Assembly: GCA_029834535.1 (NCBI GenBank)
Contig: JAQMWT010000462.1
Coordinates: forward strand, 1 to 42,040
Length of the DNA: 42,040 nucleotides
Direction of reading: 5' to 3'
From: Chrysophaeum taylorii
Lineage: Eukaryota; Sar; Pelagophyceae; Pelagomonadales; Pelagomonadaceae
Positions 17,994 through 28,372 of this stretch are shown here, piece after piece (position 1 is the stretch's first letter; every line of letters begins with the position of its first letter). The notes beneath the pieces were generated by a model. That model worked only from the letters and a program-made list of their open reading frames with translations. It was not told the origin of the DNA and did no database searches. Made by a program: the position numbers and the translations under genes.

Positions 17994-19178
17994 TCAGGTG
18001 GAGCGAGTCTGTGCAGTGCGCGCGGAGAATGTCTCCTGAGAGTGCAACATCGATTTTCCGGAGGCAGCGCAAGGGTGTGGCGTCCAGAAGCGAGCTAAGC
18101 ATGGGGACATAAGGACCGAAGTGGTCGCAATATAAGCGTGCATAGTTTGCGGCTGATCGGGGCGTTCATAACTCTCGAAATCTATGTCTGTTACTGCGGC
18201 CATGGGGAAGGCTTGCCAGAAGCTTGGTCGCGGTGAGACATAAGGGTCGGCATCCAAAAGGAGCGCGTCCTCTGACTGGGAGTTGAAGAGCGGGTGATCA
18301 TGTGCTGTGGCTGTTGCTCGTGCGGTGGCATCCATCGAATCGTGAAATGGTGATCGCAGATGGTCCTTTGCAACCTGCTGAGCAGTGTCATCCAGTGCAT
18401 CCGGCCGAGAAGGTGGGTGGTGGGTGCAGCAGCGAGCGCCGGTGAGCGGCAGTGCGCGCCCGTCTTCGGGGAGAGAAGGCAGCGAGGTGGAACCAGCGTC
18501 GAAGTGATCGGGAGCGGCTGATCGAGAGATATCGAACAAGGCGGGAGTGCCTGGCGAATCTGAGTTGACACCTGCAGGTGCGGTGAGTTCCTGCGAGTAT
18601 GGTGACCGTGGGACCGTTGACAGCGTGTCTTGTCCTTGTGGATACGGCATTGCGGGGGCATTGGTGATGGCGCTTGGATCAGGCGGCTGATCTGGAATGG
18701 TCGGGGAGACCATCTTCGAGGCTAGTGAAGTTGGTCTTGATTCTTCGCTATATGCATCAGACCGGGGGGCTGAATCCGAGAGGATGTTGTCAGTAGCCTG
18801 CGGCTCTGTTGCCTGGGGCATTGAATACGGTGGGGCCATGGATCCTTGAGTGTGGTTGCCATAGTCGATGTAGGCGTAATACTCGGGAACATCTCGAGGT
18901 GTCTTGTTCTTTGACTTGTCGAACGTGGGAACGAGGTGGCTTGGCGTTCCGTCGGCAAGACTGCTTCCTGGGCCGTTGTGCCCGAAGAGAGAAGAAGCCC
19001 TTGTGCATATCTTGGCAGCATGATGGTGATCATGACCATCCGGCAGAGAGCTGTCTGTTGATAATTCGGAATTTGTCGACTCTTGATCTACGTTGTTGTG
19101 CTTCTTGGTTTCGCTTTGCACGTCGGCAGGGCTGCTGTCTGGACCGTTGTCCCAAGGAGAGAGGCAGCCTTTATGCAT
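17994..19178 (-). pseudogene. Homologue of the 3034-4584 ORF with two protease-like repeats
   Basis: A 394-residue frame. Two tandem segments, CLSPWDNGPDSSPADVQSET and RASSLFGHNGPGSSLADGTP followed by SHLVPTF, are copies of the peptide resembling the IDGGAS protease site; the second keeps Asp-Gly. VPEYYAYIDYGNH follows at a flap-like distance. The remainder matches the first half of 3034-4584. A frameshift near 17990 throws the rest into 17944-17177. Confidence 0.45.
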
Positions 19179-19818
19179 GCCGTGGCAGCTTGATGGTGTT
19201 CGTTACCATCGTAGATGGAGCTGTCTGTTGCTGATTCCGAAGTTGTCGAATCTTGATGTTGGTGGTCTTGTTTCTTGGTGTGACTTTGCACGTGGTGAAC
19301 GTCGCCGGTGGTAGGGGTACGGTCGCCGGTGTTGGATGTACGCCCTCGCAACTCGAACGCGGGGATGTGGTCGAGTTGGTATGAACCAGGCAGCCGAGAA
19401 GGCGAGCGAGTGCAAAAGGGTTCGGGGGGTGCCAGAGAGGCGAAGAGTGATTTGGCAGAGGAGGAGGGGCCAGTGATTCTGGCGCATTACGGGTGAATGC
19501 CTCATACGAATCAAAAGAGAACAGAGCATCGGCGTGTGCAAACGTCAGGTGCCTGCGAAGCATTTCGAATTGAAGACGGACCTTAGTGGAGTTATCTTGA
19601 AAACGCAGACAGTCAGCCAATTTGTCGACTACCTGACTTTCGAGTTTGAGAATATCCGTCGTAGAAACGGGCTTGGACTTTGCCATACTACTTTGAGGGT
19701 TGTGGTGGACTTGGTTTTGATGGGTAACCTGTGGAGATAGGTTATAGAGGATTGATAAACAAAAATGACACATATGAAAGAAGGGTTCGAATGTGTGCGA
19801 GTAATACGAACAATACAC
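19171..19818 (-). CDS. N-terminal ORF of the minus-strand element
   Basis: A 215-residue frame. The likely true start is the ATG at about 19686 (MAKSKPVSTTDILKLESQVV). About 60 residues of well-formed helix follow (DKLADCLRFQDNSTKVRLQF). After SLAPPPLPNHSSPLWHP the sequence joins the part shared with the plus-strand element. The helix could be a capsid or coiled-coil domain. It is not present in the plus-strand copy, which has a different N-terminal module. Confidence 0.4.
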   Translation of the reverse strand: MYCSYYSHTFEPFFHMCHFCLSILYNLSPQVTHQNQVHHNPQSSMAKSKPVSTTDILKLESQVVDKLADCLRFQDNSTKVRLQFEMLRRHLTFAHADALFSFDSYEAFTRNAPESLAPPPLPNHSSPLWHPPNPFALARLLGCLVHTNSTTSPRSSCEGVHPTPATVPLPPATFTTCKVTPRNKTTNIKIRQLRNQQQTAPSTMVTNTIKLPRHA

Positions 19819-20638
19819 GATCGTTATAGCGTGGACTTATGTACAAGACCAAACAGTTCATCATGCCAGTTAAACATGGTGACCTGAGACTGATAAGAAA
19901 TATTTTAATTCCTTGTCAGACAGTCTTTGATTGTAAATGTAGGAAAAAACCCGCGCATATTTCCGCAGTATGCGATGGGAAATTTTAGTTTTATTGTATC
20001 ATACGAGTGCACGTGTCCAGCGACCGACCCAACTCGGTCGCATGCCAATTAACTGGTGGGCACGCACCGTCGCATGAAAAGTATGTACAGTAGACCAACG
20101 CCAGCTCATTTTCGTCTTCTACTCGTAATCAGTCGTGAGCTGATCACTTCATTAGACGCACAAGACAATTGGACTAGCACACCTTAGCGCCCTGGGCCCA
20201 TAACCTGGAGAGATTCGACCCTCTCCGGGTGTACGGTAGAGACCGCGTGCGGTCTTGGGTGCGACTAGACCATTCCACATGTCGCGTGTTACTACAAAAG
20301 GCGGGAGTTAGCTCCTCACTTCCCCAGGGACATTAAGTCCCGGAGAAGCTTTCAGACTGACAACGAGGCACAGAGCTACTGCTGTTTATGCAACAGACTC
20401 GGGACCCTATGGCACGCAAGGATGGATTTCTCCTAGTGTGAAGAAAAAATCGGACTTGTTCTCATAGTCATGATAAGTTGAAAGCAGAAGGGAAGAAGGG
20501 GAAAGGATGAGGGAAAGCCGTATTAGTTCGGAGAGAAAACCCTCATGAGAAATAGAGGTATGGTGGAGAAGGTGCGAAGAGCACCAGAGCGTCGTACATG
20601 TTATGAGTCAGCTCTATGGAGAAACGTAAGCAAGTTTT
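19819..20638. other. Intergenic, AT-richer stretch without a gene
   Basis: I see no coding frame. An 80-bp segment at 20208-20290 (GAGAGATTCGACCCTCTCCGG to GACCATTCC) is repeated at 21190-21263, so the gag-like relic between is flanked by direct repeats of unknown nature. Confidence 0.5.
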
Positions 20639-21282
20639 ATGAGCGCCCTCTTTAATCTCGAAGCCGACGACAAGCCAGCTCTTGCCCTATGGGCAGAGTT
20701 GAAGAAATTGTACTCCATGAATGCACATCACAATAAAACTCGTGCTATTCTTCTGTTGGCATTGATTCACTATGAATCAATCAGTTCAACCGATGTGTAT
20801 GAATTAAAACAGCAGCTTAACCGCATGTCGCTTAATTTGGATTGGTACGCCCACGCATGTGTGGAACAGCTTCTTGCCTTTCAGACACAGGCCAATCGTA
20901 TTAAGGTTGACGAGCCAAGACCCAGTTCTCTAATTCTGCAATTGCCCAAGAGGCTCGCGAGGAGTTGTATCGAAATTACTCGAATCCGACCGATCATGGT
21001 CGGTACACTCAATCGCTGCTTGACTGGTGTAAGTTATTCGAGACGCGATCTTCCAGCAACCAAACTAACAAGGATGCTGGAAAGCTTACTGATCCAAACG
21101 ACGTGCGTCCGTTATTGGAGTACTTACTTCGGATCTATAATGAAACGAAGTACACGTCTCAACGTCGCTTGGATAAGCCCTCTTCATGGTGGAGAGATTG
21201 GACCCTCTCCGGGTACATGGTAGAGACCGCGTGCGGTCTTAGGCGTGTACAGACCATTCCGCTTATCACGTGTTATAAGTAA
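20639..21282 (+). pseudogene. Gag-like retrotransposon relic
   Basis: The first frame (MSALFNLEADDKPALALWAE) gives a helical, Leu-rich protein through YHELKQQ-like and LAFQTQANR segments. Near 20935 it shifts to another frame with AQEAREELYRNYSNPTD, QSLLDWCKLFETRSS and LLEYLLRIYNETKY. Helical composition and small size fit a capsid domain, but no family is recognised. Its end overlaps the 80-bp direct repeat described for the preceding region. Confidence 0.4.
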
Positions 21283-21327
21283 GTCAATGTCGTTGCTCTA
21301 ATTGCGACGACCCCTTTATAATTCGTC

Positions 21328-21357
21328 GTAAGGATCTAACTAACTAACTAACTTCAG
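21328..21357 (+). other. Candidate 30-nt intron upstream of module 1
   Basis: GTAAGGATCTAAC leads directly to CTAACTAACTTCAG: a consensus-like 5' splice site, several CTAAC branch-point matches and a TTCAG acceptor within 30 bases, immediately before module 1. The acceptor half is also present before module 1 at 12381-12395. Confidence 0.3.
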
Positions 21358-21536
21358 ACCTCTCCCGAGCATGGGAGCCAGGCCGGACCGACAGGAGCCA
21401 GTCCGGAATCACGGGCCTGTAGACGAGGAGCGCCGAAAGGTCGGTCGGCGGAGAGTGACCATCAAGCTTGTCGCCATGCGACGAGGAGACCGCGATGTGA
21501 CTGACAACCAACTCGTCGATAACCTTCCGTCGTCGT
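21358..21536 (+). repeat. Copy of exon-like module 1
   Basis: Near-identical reverse-complement copy of 12208-12380, ending at AACCTTCCGTC and followed by GTCGTAAGG. It encodes the same MGARPDRQEPVRNHG peptide. Confidence 0.7.
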
Positions 21537-21739
21537 AAGGATCAGCGTTATCAATCCTGTTGATGGAATCAACAGCTACAAATCGAATAATCCGACAGTC
21601 CGTCCGACGTCCGACGACCGACCACTAAGCTTAAGACTTAAGCTTTAAAGTAGAAACGCCTCATGGGACCAGCCACGGCGTGTCGTGCGCAAAGAGCGCC
21701 GCGAGACCGAGAGACACGCGCGGCTTGCGCGACTTCGCA

Positions 21740-22075
21740 CCACCGCAGCACCGCGACCTCGACGCGGATCAAAAACGACAGCGTCGTGCTATCGTGCGGC
21801 CGCGAGACTAGGAAAAGGCGCGCGAGCGGGCGCGACGGCGTCGTGCTACCGCGCGACCGCAACACGAGCAAAAGCAACGCGACCAAGCGCGAGAGCGTCC
21901 GTGCTACAGGGCAGCCGCAACACTACGAAAAGGACCTCGAGCGGGCGCGACGGCGTCGTGCTACCGCGCGGCCGCAACACTGCGAAATGGAACGGCCGTC
22001 CGTCCGACCGTTCGTCTGTCCGTCGTCCGTCCTTCTTTTGTAGACAACGTCGAGCTACCGCGCGGCCGCAACACG
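21740..22075. repeat. GC-rich minisatellite, period about 57 bp
   Basis: CGTCGTGCTACCGCGCGGCC-type blocks begin near 21783, 21840, 21897 and 21955, with a partial copy near 22047. The Arg-rich frames across it arise from the repeats. A 28-bp duplication (TGTTTGAGCAAAGGTTGA) follows at 22086-22140. Confidence 0.7.
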
Positions 22076-22170
22076 CACACACTCGTGTTTGAGCAAAGGT
22101 TGAAGAATTAAACATGTTTGAGCAAGGGTTGAGGAATTAATTGTCAACGAAGCCAAGCGGCCGTCCGTCC

Positions 22171-22266
22171 TGTGAGGAAGCTATGGCACTTACCCCTGCA
22201 CCACGTACCTAGTATCCCTACGTCATTCCCTTATCGCTAGAGTAACGCCCCATTCCAGTTGTCACA
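22171..22266 (+). repeat. 5' LTR of the copia element
   Basis: TGTGAGGAAGC to CAGTTGTCACA; it differs from the 3' LTR at only a few bases. The flank CGTCC matches the far side. Confidence 0.85.
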
Positions 22267-22791
22267 TGGCAGCAGTGTTCGTTCGTTTCGATCGAACCTG
22301 TGCTTGCCTTCGCGGCGACTCCTCCTCGGCTTCAGTTCATTGCTACGTGTTCGGTTCGTTGTCGTCTATCATGTCCTCGATCGAAATTCAAGCTAGCAAA
22401 CTTTCGCACAAACTTGATGCCTTCAGCGGTGAGCGACATTCCCCCCCCCCCACCAATGGCACGTCGTCTTGAGAACATGATCATCTCCACCGGCGATCAC
22501 ATTATCTCGACCAACGATCCTTGGACTAGCATATCAGCATCTCGCTGCTCTGAAGAAGAATTTCTCAGCATCTCGCTGCTCTGAAGGCGAATTTCGCGTC
22601 AAGCAACAACGTTGATATCCATGAAAACCGCGACATGAACTTCACGCGACTTTACAAGCGCATTACCGATGTCTACATGGGCCGTGGGGATCGCGTAGCG
22701 AACTTCCTCAACAAGTTCATCATCGGAGTATACAAGTTGCTCGGCATTGTGCCTATCACCGGCGTTCAAGTTGCTCGGCATTGTACCTGAT
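22267..22791 (+). pseudogene. Copia gag remnants
   Basis: A short N-terminal piece (MSSIEIQASKLSHKLDAF) is broken by a C11 tract at 22441. From 22566 another frame reads QHLAALKANF and NVDIHENRDMNFTRLYKRIT, then GDRVANFLNKF, a plausible capsid helix set. A 22-bp unit (TCAGCATCTCGCTGCTCTGA...) is duplicated at 22534 and 22565. It stops at 22791. Confidence 0.45.
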
Positions 22792-23460
22792 CCGACGCAC
22801 CCTCGAGTGTGTCCTCGCATTTGACTACGTGCATCGTGGTTCAAGCCTTACTGGCCTTGTTTTATCGTCTCGCGTTTCGTACCGATGAATGTGGTTGTAC
22901 CCTTGAGAAGTTCAACAACAATCAATTTCGATGGCATGCACAGCCATTTCCGCCGCGCTATCCGCCGCGTCGTCAGCCACGACTTCAGACTCTTCCAACT
23001 GACCTACCCTAGACGCTCCCCTTTCCCAACAACCTGGCTCTACTCGACTCTGACGCACTACCCGATGTCCTTTTGGCGGCTGCAAGGATCACTTTAAGGG
23101 GGACTGCCGCAAGTTTCAAAGTTCCTAGCTATTCCACGACAACGCCCTACCCACCATCGCCGTTCTTCTCAACAGCGCGACACTCCCAATGACTCCAACA
23201 ACACCCAACAACACCCACCCACCAACACCAACACCAGTAACACTACCTTTTCTGCTCCTATGCCTACTCCAACCTTGACTGATTCTAGTTCCACTCCGCC
23301 GCTTTTCTTAATACCACCACCTATTACACATCTTTGCACCGTTCTGCCAATCAAGATAATTCCAAGTCAGCGTGTGTACCGCCGAATGTCTGATGCAAGC
23401 ACATCAACAACCCCATCCCACGGAAGCCCCTCGTTTTTGTTTTTAGCTCCCATTGCACAG

Positions 23461-23725
23461 GCGCCTCGTTCTGTATTTTCCGCTATTCGTTGCTCAGCCC
23501 CTCGTTCTGTATTTTCCCCTCGTCGTTGCTCCTCTCCTCGTTCTGTCTTTTCACCTCGTCGTTGCTCCCCTCCTCGGTCTTTTCACCTCGTCGTTGCTCC
23601 CCTCCTCGTTCTGTATTTCGCCTATTCGTTGCTCCACTCCCCGTTGTGCATTTTCTGCTATTCGTTGATCCACTCCCCGTTCTACATTTTCTGCTATTCG
23701 TTGATCCACTCCTCGTTGTGCTTGT
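23461..23725. repeat. Minisatellite in the copia interior
   Basis: Seven or eight degenerate units of about 36 bp built on CCTCGTTCTGTATTTTCC and CTCGTCGTTGCTCC. The Pro/Ser-rich frame over it (23260-23883) is a by-product. A 30-bp duplication follows at 23985-24050. Confidence 0.65.
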
Positions 23726-24455
23726 CGGTTTTGGTAAAACCAGCGCATCACGTTCCATCGCGCATTTCACCTGCCACAACTAAGCTGTGCCTGTCAATTT
23801 TTCGCGTGCGCAGTTTTCGTGCTTCCTATGTGGTTGGATCGCTCATCTTCGGGATCCTGGACAGACGCTTCTTTGCTGTGTGATTTGTGGTTCTCCTTCG
23901 CGCACTCTCGCCTTTTCGCCGTTTTTCTGACCTTCAAAATCCGGTTTTGCTATCGCAGTGAATTCCGTGCTCAGCACCCGCGACGCTATCTGCAATGTTC
24001 GTACGTGCCACTGCGACGCTATCTGCAACGTTCTTACGTGCCACAACTGTTTTGCCACTGTCGCCAACTTCTACCGCAGTCTATTCGAGTATGACGCGAA
24101 GCTCGCCGCTTGCTCCTCCAACGTTGGCCCATATGGCAACTTCGTTCTTGCGAATGCGAAAACGGGCCACTTTCTTATCTGCCACAGCAGGCTGGCATAC
24201 AGCAGCCTGGTCTACCCGTGTTCGTTCCTTACACCGCTGGCGCGTCCGAAGTCTTCCATTTTCGCGTACAGGACGCGGTCGTGCCCATGGCAACTTGCTC
24301 GCGCCACAACAACCAAACACCCAACGTTCGCATCAACCCTGTTTACGCCTGTTTTTTGCTTCAGTCGCCTCCGACCATCGTCATAACCTGGTCACCATAC
24401 AACATATCTGCCCAAAGGCAACGTTCTCATCAGACGTCTGGTACACCGCCATCAT

Positions 24456-26027
24456 ATGTACCAGCCTGTGTTTCCGCTATCTTTGCCCCGCTGCGATTCT
24501 CAGTGGCCACAATCGTCTAACGCACGTCATCCCAGGCACTTTTGTCGCTATTGTTCTTCAGACCTCGATTTTGCTGACAGTTTCGATTATCAGATTTCCT
24601 GCAATGTCAACCACCGAAGGAACTTCAACGTTGTTCTGACTCGAATCACGCTTCCCAGCTCTCGTCTACTGTTGCCCCATTGTCACCTGTTCCTGCTGTT
24701 GCCCGATTGTCACCTGTTCTTCCGCTGTTCTTCCGCTGTTGCCCCCTTGCCCCCTGTGTTTGATGAGAATGCGCCGGTTTCACTGGGACTGATCACCCCA
24801 TCACGTGAACCGACCATTCTACGAGCTCAAGAACTCCGACGCACCAAAGAGAGAAAACAACAGAAAGTGCAAAAGAGAGAAAACAACAGAAAGTGCAAAA
24901 CAAAGTCGAGCAAACCAGAGCCGACAAAACCAAAGAGCCCAAAACCTCCTGAGGAAAGTGCAAAACAAAGTCGAGCCAAACGGAGCCGACCACGCAAAGT
25001 CGACCAAAGCGCACTACAACAACCAACAAACTTTCATACTGGCGTTTGTCAACAACGCAATGTCGGTTCTGTTTCCTCTGTCGCTTCTGTTTCCTCCTGT
25101 AACTCTTTGTATGTCTCTTATGTTAGCTTTCGTTTGTTAGTTCATTATGTCGTCCTTCCCCTTTGTTTAGCTAACACCCTTGTTGATCCCCATGCACATG
25201 TTTATTACTCTGCTTCCGAAGAAACCTCTCAGTATTCATACATTGACGAAACTACCGTTACTTCCACCCATTTACGTAGAGCTATAGCTCAGACCAATCC
25301 TGAGCGTCCTGGCTGGTTGCAAGCCATCGCCAAAGAGTATCGCTCCCTTGGTCAGCTTGGTTGCTGGGATGTTGTTCGCCTTCCTTCGACTTTTTCTGGC
25401 AACATTTGTACCCTCAAGTGGATCCTCCGCAAGAAGTATGACTCTGGCCGCTTCAAATCGTACAAGGCTCGCCTCGTTGTCCGCGGTTACACCCAGGTTC
25501 ACGGCATTGATTATCACGACACCTACTCGCCGGTTGCTAACATCGTCACGATCCGTTTCTTTCTAACCTTTGTCGCTGTTCATGACTGGGATTTGCACAA
25601 GTTGGATGTCAGCTCCGCTTTTATCCAAGCTCCCATTGACGAAGACATCTATGTCTGGCCACCCGAAGGCTATGCTCCTCGCCAACCCACCGAAGGTTCC
25701 AAAATCGTTTACAAGCTCCGTCGCTCTTGGTATGGTTGCAAACAAGCTTGTCGCAATTGGTGGCTTTATTTGGAACGCTTCCTTCTCAATGATTGTGGCT
25801 TCGTCCGCGGATCTGGTGACACTTGCAATTACAAGCTCGTGCTCAATTCTACCGTTGTCCTACGTCTCGTTCTTGTCGTTGATGATCTTCTTGTGGCGCA
25901 CCCTCGTCATTGCATTGGCCATTACCAAGCCTTTTTCTCCGTTTCAGAACCTTCACTGACGTCAATGAGCTTGATCTCACCACTTACGTTGGTCTCCGCA
26001 TTACGCGTGATCGCGCACAACCAGACT
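24456..26027 (+). pseudogene. Copia reverse transcriptase with Lys-rich linker
   Basis: From about 25260 a typical copia reverse transcriptase is readable: RPGWLQAIAKEYRSL, then YKARLVVRGYTQ, HKLDVSSAFIQAPIDEDIYV with the first catalytic Asp, and VVDDLLVA (25881-25886) with the catalytic Asp pair. Upstream, 24835-25015 is a charged linker made of duplicated KERKQQKVQK/KRENNRKCK units. The integrase that should precede it is not recognisable. After the DD motif the frame slips into 25910-26060 (RTFTDVNELDLTTYVGLRIT), so one indel lies near 25940. Confidence 0.85.
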
Positions 26028-26100
26028 TGACTCCCGCTCCCAAGTTCTTCCTCTTTCTGCGGCTGATTGTCCTGCTCCTGGTTCTCCAGATCACATCTTC

Positions 26101-26769
26101 ATGGCGCGCATCCCTTTTCGTCGTATTCTCCGTTGTGTCTTGTTTCCTTCTGTTATGCCTCGCCCTGATATCACTTGGTCCGTCAATCAGTGTGCGCGTT
26201 TCCCCCATAATCCTGGTAAACCCTACTGGCACGCTTTATCCCACACTCTTCGTTACCTCAATGGTTCTCACGATCTTGCCTTTGTTCTTGGTCGCGATTC
26301 TACCCTTCGTCTCTGTGGTTATTCCGACTCCAGCTGGGCCGACGACCCTGATGACCGCCACTCCACAACTGGTTTTTGTTTTCTCCTTGCTGGCTCTATG
26401 ATAGCCTACTGCTCCCGCTCGCAGTACTTACTTGCTCGCTCTTCTTTTGAAGCTGAATTGCTCGCTCTTTACGCCGCTACTGCTGAGCTCTCTTGGCTTC
26501 TCAAACTTTTTGATGACTTTGATCTCCCTCGTCACACGGTACCAATGTATGTCGATAATAGCACCACCGTCACCCAAGTCCGTCTCCAATGTCTCACACG
26601 GCGCACCCGCCATATTGACATTCGCTTTTACAGCACCGCCGAATATCATCGCAACCACATCATTAATCTCCAACACATTGCTCGTCTTGACAACCGTAGC
26701 GATATTTTCACCCGCCGTACGGAAGCTCCTTCCTTCCTCCGGCTTCGTGCTCGTTACCTCACCTCGTGA
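26101..26769 (+). pseudogene. Copia RNase H
   Basis: It removes the RNA strand during reverse transcription. Visible in order: PDITWSVNQCARFPHNP (connection), GYSDSSWADD, SFEAELLALYAAT, YVDNSTTV, RHIDIRFYS and DIFTRR, the complete copia RNase H signature with all acidic residues. It is in a third frame relative to the polymerase part, so a second indel lies between about 26030 and 26140. The stop is 12 bases from the expected end. Confidence 0.85.
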
Positions 26770-26840
26770 CTTCGCCCTGATCTCTCCTGTTTCTTTCTGC
26801 CACAATGCCTCTATTGACGTCTTCCTCAAAGCTTCTCCTA

Positions 26841-26942
26841 TGTGAGCGTCTCACTTACCCCTTTTTCCTTTTCTTTCTTTTCCAGCACCTGTGTGAGGAC
26901 CTCACTTACCCCTTTCCCCTTTTCTTTCTTTTCCAGCACCTG
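26841..26942 (+). repeat. Two 51-bp copies preceding the 3' LTR
   Basis: TGTGAG starts at 26841, 26892 and 26943 (the LTR itself), exactly 51 bp apart. Each unit is TGTGAG, a small palindrome to CTCAC, TTACCCC, a pyrimidine run (TTTTCTTTCTTTTCCAG) and CACC. The expected plus-strand polypurine tract is absent; the run is pyrimidine. Confidence 0.7.
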
Positions 26943-27038
26943 TGTGAGGAAGCTATGACACTTACCCCAGCACCACGTATCTAGTATCCCTACGTCATTC
27001 CCTTATCGCTAGAGCAACGCCCCATTCCAGTTGTCACA
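26943..27038 (+). repeat. 3' LTR of the copia element
   Basis: Same sequence as 22171-22266 with about four changes, followed by CGTCC. Confidence 0.85.
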
Positions 27039-27120
27039 CGTCCGTTCGTCCGTCTACAATTGTACTAAAGAAAAACCAAATTAGGGCCGGCGCGGCAGGG
27101 CTTTGGTTGGGGAAAAAAAG

Positions 27121-27720
27121 TTAGAGGGGGGGGGGGGGAGCGTGCTGGTGACGACGACGAGCTCGTTTAGCTTCCCTGCGACTCTTGCGGCATACGGCGT
27201 GGCGCAGACAATCACTCTCGCGTTCGTTCTCGAGCGCGCGCATCGCGTCCTCGTCGCCGGCGTGCGCTTCTTCTAAACGTTTGTCGCGCCTTGCGACGTG
27301 GCGCAGACGATCAGCCTCGCGATCGTCCTCGAGCGCGCGCATTGGGTCCTCGTCGCCGGCGTGCGCTTCTTCTATACGATCATCACGCCGCTCTGCAATT
27401 GCAATACGCTTGGCCTCGCGTTGACGCTCAAGCAGCATCGCCGCATCCTCGTCGCCGGCGGCAAGAGCTTCACGACGAGCGGCTCGCAATCGCCCCATCT
27501 TGTCGCGACGGACCACACGTTCGCGCTCGAGAAAGCGATCGTCTCGAACACGCCACAAGCGCTTCCACGCATCAACAGCGCGCTTGTACACTTCTCTTCG
27601 CCATTCCACTCCTGGGCGAGGACACTCGAGTACCAGTTCCTTTTCAAAGGAACTTGCGCCTCTTCCGTTTTCCCGCACGATCACCCGCCTCGCCGAGCGC
27701 CGGACGGTTTGTCTCGTCAT
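27121..27720 (-). CDS. Charged protein with three 33-residue repeats
   Basis: A 199-residue frame, start ATG at 27720. The N-terminal third is basic (MTRQTVRRSARRVIVRENGR). Residues about 83-180 comprise three repeats of the type RLEEAHAGDEDAMRALE followed by READRLRHVARR, predicted long helices with alternating charge. The C-terminus is Arg/Lys-rich and ends HQHAPPPPL beside a G12 tract. I do not recognise the family. Repeat style and position among transposons suggest a transposon accessory or nucleic-acid-binding protein, but that is only inference. Confidence 0.45.
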   Translation of the reverse strand: MTRQTVRRSARRVIVRENGRGASSFEKELVLECPRPGVEWRREVYKRAVDAWKRLWRVRDDRFLERERVVRRDKMGRLRAARREALAAGDEDAAMLLERQREAKRIAIAERRDDRIEEAHAGDEDPMRALEDDREADRLRHVARRDKRLEEAHAGDEDAMRALENERESDCLRHAVCRKSRREAKRARRRHQHAPPPPL

Positions 27721-27810
27721 CCCGGGCCGCGCGGCGGTCCGCCGTCGCTCTCCACGATGGGGCGAGCCACGACAGGGTTTACCGCGAGAAAAACCGGAAG
27801 GCGTCCTAAG

Positions 27811-27936
27811 CAGTCTTGCGTCCTATAGGTAATTTCTCTTTCTAGCAAGTTACTTACGGCTTATATTTTTCTTTATCTTTTTTCTTTCCTGGTTTGGAGG
27901 CAGTCTTGCGTCCTATAGGTAATTTCTCTTTATAGC
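27811..27936. repeat. 36-bp direct repeats 90 bp apart
   Basis: CAGTCTTGCGTCCTATAGGT continuing to AATTTCTCTTT.TAGCA occurs at 27811-27846 and 27901-27936. The nature is unknown. Confidence 0.6.
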
Positions 27937-28028
27937 ACGTAAAAAGAAAATACGGAAGACTGACAGGACACAGGGACTGACGTGACGCACATTGAACTTC
28001 CCGTTTCTTGCGATCCGTTTAGTATGCA

Positions 28029-28372
28029 ACAAGTACAGGCAAGTAAGTTCACCTACTCCCAATCTCTAACCCCAGTAAGTTCACCTAGTCCCAGTAAGTT
28101 CACCTGGTCAGTAAGTTCACCTAGTCCAAATCTCTAACCCCAGTAAGTTCGGCGTAAACCCACTCGTGCTCACACCCACTCCTTCGAGCTCGTCGCTCTC
28201 GCCCCCGCCAATCTAAGGTGCTTTGATCCGCACACCCCGCTAACCTTTGAGTTTACTCTAAAACCCCCAGTAAGTTCACCTGGTCCCAGTAAGTTCACCT
28301 GGTCACTATATTCACCTAGTCCCAATCTCTAACCCCAGTAAGTTCACCTGGTCCCAGCAAGCTCACCTACAG
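28029..28372. repeat. AGTAAGTTCACC array, copy 2
   Basis: Same structure as at 13697-14072, with outer end ACAAGTACAGG. Confidence 0.75.

Larger units (their letters stand above)
14880..19818 (-). mobile_element. Truncated minus-strand relative of the 430-8627 element
   Basis: From about 19400 down to 14881 this aligns, reversed, with about 2450-6850 of the plus-strand element, with many substitutions and several frameshifts. At 14880 the internal homology stops and TAGAGATAGAAA follows, which is exactly how the family's LTR begins; after 12 bases the LTR similarity ends. The 3' third is therefore deleted. The 5' end differs: a frame at 19818-19171 replaces the leader, coiled coil and QLDQDE section. 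No LTR is visible on that side. Confidence 0.7.
22171..27038 (+). mobile_element. Ty1/copia LTR retrotransposon, complete but broken
   Basis: 96-bp LTRs (22171-22266 and 26943-27038) begin TGTGAGG and end GTCACA. Perfect CGTCC target duplications lie at 22166-22170 and 27039-27043. TGGCAGCAG directly after the 5' LTR is a proper primer-binding-site position. Internally there are gag fragments, unclear protease/integrase territory full of tandem repeats, and copia-order reverse transcriptase and RNase H in three frames. Confidence 0.85.

Noticed and set aside
20208..20290. tRNA or small RNA gene
   Set aside because: The paired GGAGAGA/TCTCC and GACCGCG/CGGTC segments look hairpin-like, but no cloverleaf or anticodon arm can be drawn.
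21663..22092. Arg/Thr-rich frames of 126 and 135 residues
   Set aside because: Generated by a 57-bp GC-rich tandem repeat; both alternatives are equally open.
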